Shown in pieces: positions 61,873-64,000 of a stretch of DNA of 64,000 bases. The notes beneath the pieces are model-generated. The model did not search any database. It saw nothing but the letters and a program-made list of their open reading frames with translations, and was not told the origin of the DNA. A program made the translations under genes and the position numbers. This stretch comes from Bacteroidota bacterium (GTDB lineage Bacteria; Bacteroidota; Bacteroidia; Cytophagales; Cyclobacteriaceae): assembly GCA_018267275.1 (NCBI GenBank), contig JAFDYV010000006.1, forward strand, positions 1 to 64,000. The letters are read 5' to 3'. Each line of letters opens with the position of its first letter. The first letter of the stretch is position 1.

Positions 61873-62481
61873 ATGTATATCGCAAAAGCAAATCGAAACG
61901 AAAACCAAGCAGAACTACAAGAGTTCATCCGCAACAATGGGTTTGGGATTTTGGTAAGCCAAGTTGAAGGCAAACCTTGGGCAACGCACATCCCCATGTA
62001 TTTGTCAGACGATGGCAAAACACTCACCAGCCACATGTCTCGCGGCAACGCTCAATGGAAAAGCCTAGCGAATCAAAATGAAGTGTTGGCAATTTTTCAA
62101 GGGCCCCATGCGTATATTTCTTCCTCGTGGTACGACCATGAGAATGTACCTACATGGAACTACATTGCCGTACACGTGTATGGCACGGTCCGGTTGATAG
62201 AAGGAGAAGAATTGATTGATTCGCTCAAGAAGCTGGTAAACAAGTATGAAAAGCACTCGAACCAACCTGTGACTGTGGAAGGCATGTCCGAAACATTTTT
62301 ACAACATGAAATACGAGGCATTGTGGCGTTCGAATTGAATATCAAACGAATGGAAGCTGCTTACAAACTATCGCAAAACCGCGATGGAAAAAATCACTCA
62401 GAAATCATCCGTCAACTTGAAAAAAGGGGCGATAATGATTCAATAAAAATGGCAGAGGAGATGAGAAAAAGAAAAGCTTAA
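61873..62481 (+). CDS. PaiB-family FMN-binding protein
   Basis: 202 residues. NGFGILVSQVEGKPWATHIPMYLSDDGKTLTSHMSRGNAQWKSL, GPHAYISSSWY and VPTWNYIAVHVYGTVRLI are PaiB landmarks. In Bacillus the paiAB genes take part in polyamine and sporulation control: PaiA is a GNAT acetyltransferase, and here a GNAT gene stands 1.6 kb upstream in the same run. PaiB is described as a transcriptional repressor, but its fold is a split-barrel FMN-binding one. Confidence 0.92.
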   Translation: MYIAKANRNENQAELQEFIRNNGFGILVSQVEGKPWATHIPMYLSDDGKTLTSHMSRGNAQWKSLANQNEVLAIFQGPHAYISSSWYDHENVPTWNYIAVHVYGTVRLIEGEELIDSLKKLVNKYEKHSNQPVTVEGMSETFLQHEIRGIVAFELNIKRMEAAYKLSQNRDGKNHSEIIRQLEKRGDNDSIKMAEEMRKRKA

Positions 62482-62507
62482 TTCGGTGATTCGTTAATTC
62501 GTTGATT
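62480..62507. repeat. AATTCG-rich intergenic word (TTCGGTGATTCGTTAATTCG type)
   Basis: A segment rich in AATTCG and GTTGATT words between PaiB and the aminotransferase; see 60318-60340. Confidence 0.35.
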
Positions 62508-62539
62508 TGAAAATTAAACTCTCCTAAATTCGGAAAAAC

Positions 62540-63649
62540 ATGACGCTCACGGACTTTAAGTTAGAACGCTACTTTGCGAAATACGAATTTACGACCAAGC
62601 ATTTGTTGTCGAGTTCAGATTGCGATGGTTATCCTTTGCAATATATTCTCGATTGCGCGACAGCCGCTGAGCGAAAGCTGTATGATGAAATAAAATTAGG
62701 TTACACCGATTCGCCCGGCAGTTTGTTTTTGCGAGAAGCCATTGCACGCCAATACAAAACCATCACGCCTGATAAAGTGGTGGTGACATCTCCTGGTGAG
62801 GCGAACTTTGCGTTGATGAATGTGTTGCTCAAACCGGGCGACCATGTCATTTGCATGAGCCCTGCATATCAGTCGCTGTATCAAATTGCCGAAGACTTGG
62901 GCGCATCCGTCAGCTATTGGAAACCCGCCACAGAAAACTGGCACTTTCGACCCGCTGACTTGGCAGCGTTGGTAACGCCCTCCACGAAACTCATTATTGT
63001 TAACTTTCCTCATAACCCCACCGGCTTTTTGCCGAATGCGGCAGAACAGAAACAAATTGTGGACATCGCGCGCCAGCACAACACGGTACTTTTTGCTGAC
63101 GAAATGTACCACCAATTGGTGCACGAAGATAAAGACCAAATACCCGCCTTTTGCGACTTGTATGAAAATGCAGTAAGCCTTTGGGGAATGGCTAAGTCAT
63201 TTGGACTTGCCGGCTTGCGCATGGGCTGGTTGGCCTCGCACAATCAAAAAATACTAGACCAAGTTTTAGCATTCAAAGACTACCTCACGATTTGCAACAA
63301 CCCCATCAGCGAGGTGTTAACCACGATTGCCTTGAACCATAAAGAAAAATTCATCACGCCCAACGTAGCAAAAATCAAACAAAACATTTCACTGTTTGAA
63401 AAATTTGCGTCTGAGCACGCCAATACGTTTTTATTGAATAGACCCACTGCCGGTTCAACGGCATTTGTGAAACTGGTAAATGGTGAAACCGCGATGAACT
63501 TCAGCGACCGTGCAGTAAGGGAAGCTGGAATAATGTTGTTGCCTTCTGAAATGTTCGATTATGGTACGCAACACCTGCGCATTGGTTTCGGCCGCGCCAG
63601 CATGCCACAGTCGCTAGATGCATTTAAAAAATATTTATTTGAAAAATAA
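62540..63649 (+). CDS. Class I/II aminotransferase
   Basis: 369 residues. SPGEANFALMNVLLKPGDHVI, NFPHNPTGFLPN, LFADEMYHQLV and the PLP lysine in WGMAKSFGLAGLRMGW (about 223-238) define the fold. The sequence agrees with aminotransferases of unknown specificity, some related to capreomycidine or 1-aminocyclopropane-carboxylate synthases; I cannot name the substrate. It lies in the same run as the PLP decarboxylase and before the ilvE start. Confidence 0.9.
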   Translation: MTLTDFKLERYFAKYEFTTKHLLSSSDCDGYPLQYILDCATAAERKLYDEIKLGYTDSPGSLFLREAIARQYKTITPDKVVVTSPGEANFALMNVLLKPGDHVICMSPAYQSLYQIAEDLGASVSYWKPATENWHFRPADLAALVTPSTKLIIVNFPHNPTGFLPNAAEQKQIVDIARQHNTVLFADEMYHQLVHEDKDQIPAFCDLYENAVSLWGMAKSFGLAGLRMGWLASHNQKILDQVLAFKDYLTICNNPISEVLTTIALNHKEKFITPNVAKIKQNISLFEKFASEHANTFLLNRPTAGSTAFVKLVNGETAMNFSDRAVREAGIMLLPSEMFDYGTQHLRIGFGRASMPQSLDAFKKYLFEK

Positions 63650-63761
63650 ACCATTTGCCCTACTAAACTCTGTTTTGAGCCGAATTGCTTAAAAAGTGTT
63701 TTGACGTTGCAACATTTTACATTTGAAATCAAAACTGATCGCCCATTCATAAAAAATTGAA

Positions 63762-63791
63762 TTTGCTACCCATCAAAATCAACTATCTTTA
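63762..63791 (+). promoter_or_regulatory. Candidate promoter of ilvE
   Basis: TTTG (63762-63765), 18-base spacer, TATCTTTA (63784-63791, last base off consensus). The start codon follows at 63812. Confidence 0.45.
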
Positions 63792-63811
63792 CCATCAAAT
63801 AAAACAACGCC

Positions 63812-64000
63812 ATGACGCTTACTGAATCCATCGCCATTGAACGTGTCAAGCAATCGCGCTTGCCGCAGATTGATTTTAATAATTTGGGATTTGGCGCCCA
63901 TATCAGCGACCATATGTTGGTGGCAGATTACAAAGACGGCCGTTGGCATGAACCTAAAATAATGCCCTACGCCAACATGATGATGTCTCCGGCAATGCTG
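63812..64000 (+). CDS. ilvE: Branched-chain amino acid aminotransferase, N-terminal part (cut by the right edge)
   Basis: 63 codons are visible. LPQIDFNNLGFGAHISDHMLVADYKDGRWH and EPKIMPYANMMMSPAML match the start of the long IlvE type common in Bacteroidota (FGxxFSDHMFVADYKDGxW). The PLP lysine lies outside the window. The enzyme moves amino groups between glutamate and leucine, isoleucine or valine. Confidence 0.88.
   Translation, partial: MTLTESIAIERVKQSRLPQIDFNNLGFGAHISDHMLVADYKDGRWHEPKIMPYANMMMSPAML

Overview
The window looks like chromosomal DNA from a member of the Bacteroidota, most likely the order Cytophagales. The clues are a SusC/SusD outer-membrane pair, promoters of the Bacteroidota -33 TTTG / -7 TAnnTTTG type, a RelA/SpoT-Fur-PurA cluster, the Bacteroidota-type GlmU-like protein, a ComEC without a recognisable metallo-beta-lactamase motif, and heptose and lipid A genes of a Gram-negative envelope. 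I see no insertion sequence, prophage, CRISPR array or replication origin. Most genes are housekeeping or envelope genes; the accessory parts are two toxin-antitoxin modules, a Sus-type operon and several uncharacterised secreted proteins.

Layout. 1-600: the 5' part of a probable structured RNA leaving the left edge (minus strand, consensus promoter), then a dispersed intergenic repeat. 597-5039 (minus): RelA/SpoT, Fur-like regulator, STAS protein, PurA. 5211-10367: tRNA-Leu, trigger factor, ClpP and ClpX, with an arginyl/leucyl-tRNA-protein transferase lying between clpP and clpX, which together suggest a protein quality-control and N-degron neighbourhood. 10453-13056: LpxB, a QueD-like protein, HldD. 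13124-19619 (minus): SusC, SusD and a lipoprotein; the SusD homologue carries an inserted module resembling phage tail-fibre proteins. 19797-24299 (minus): RmlD-like reductase, cyclophilin lipoprotein, DNA polymerase III delta', GlmU-like protein, ribosomal protein L31.

24456-31872 (plus): a FitAB/VapBC-like toxin-antitoxin pair with two palindromic operator candidates, coupled by an overlapping stop/start to a Wzi-like outer-membrane barrel; MsbA-like ABC transporter, small membrane protein, GmhA, a second toxin-antitoxin pair (UPF0175/DUF3368), ComM. 31950-36836: a TlpA-like lipoprotein, an M20 amidohydrolase, a second amidohydrolase, tRNA-Arg, and a frameshifted DUF547 gene. 36833-41818 (minus): an EVE-domain gene, two tandem paralogous secreted proteins, PyrR and PyrB in one tightly packed run.

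41934-55304: GT9 and GT2 glycosyltransferases, a TonB-C-like secreted protein, ComEC, enoyl-CoA hydratase, a periplasmic binding protein, RecQ, a SPOR-OmpA protein, a bestrophin-like channel, superoxide dismutase, and a MocR-type regulator. 55536-64000 (plus): an outer-membrane protein, a possible 25-residue membrane peptide, an EamA exporter, two DinB-like proteins, OsmC, PhzF, GNAT, a PLP decarboxylase, PaiB, an aminotransferase and the start of IlvE. A 43-bp direct repeat flanks the outer-membrane protein gene next to mocR and may mark regulator sites.

The observations I consider most worth following are the phage-like module inside SusD, the edge RNA, the repeat pair near mocR, the toxin-antitoxin/barrel coupling and the tandem secreted paralogues. 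Function statements rest on reading the sequence and recalling protein families; no database search was run.
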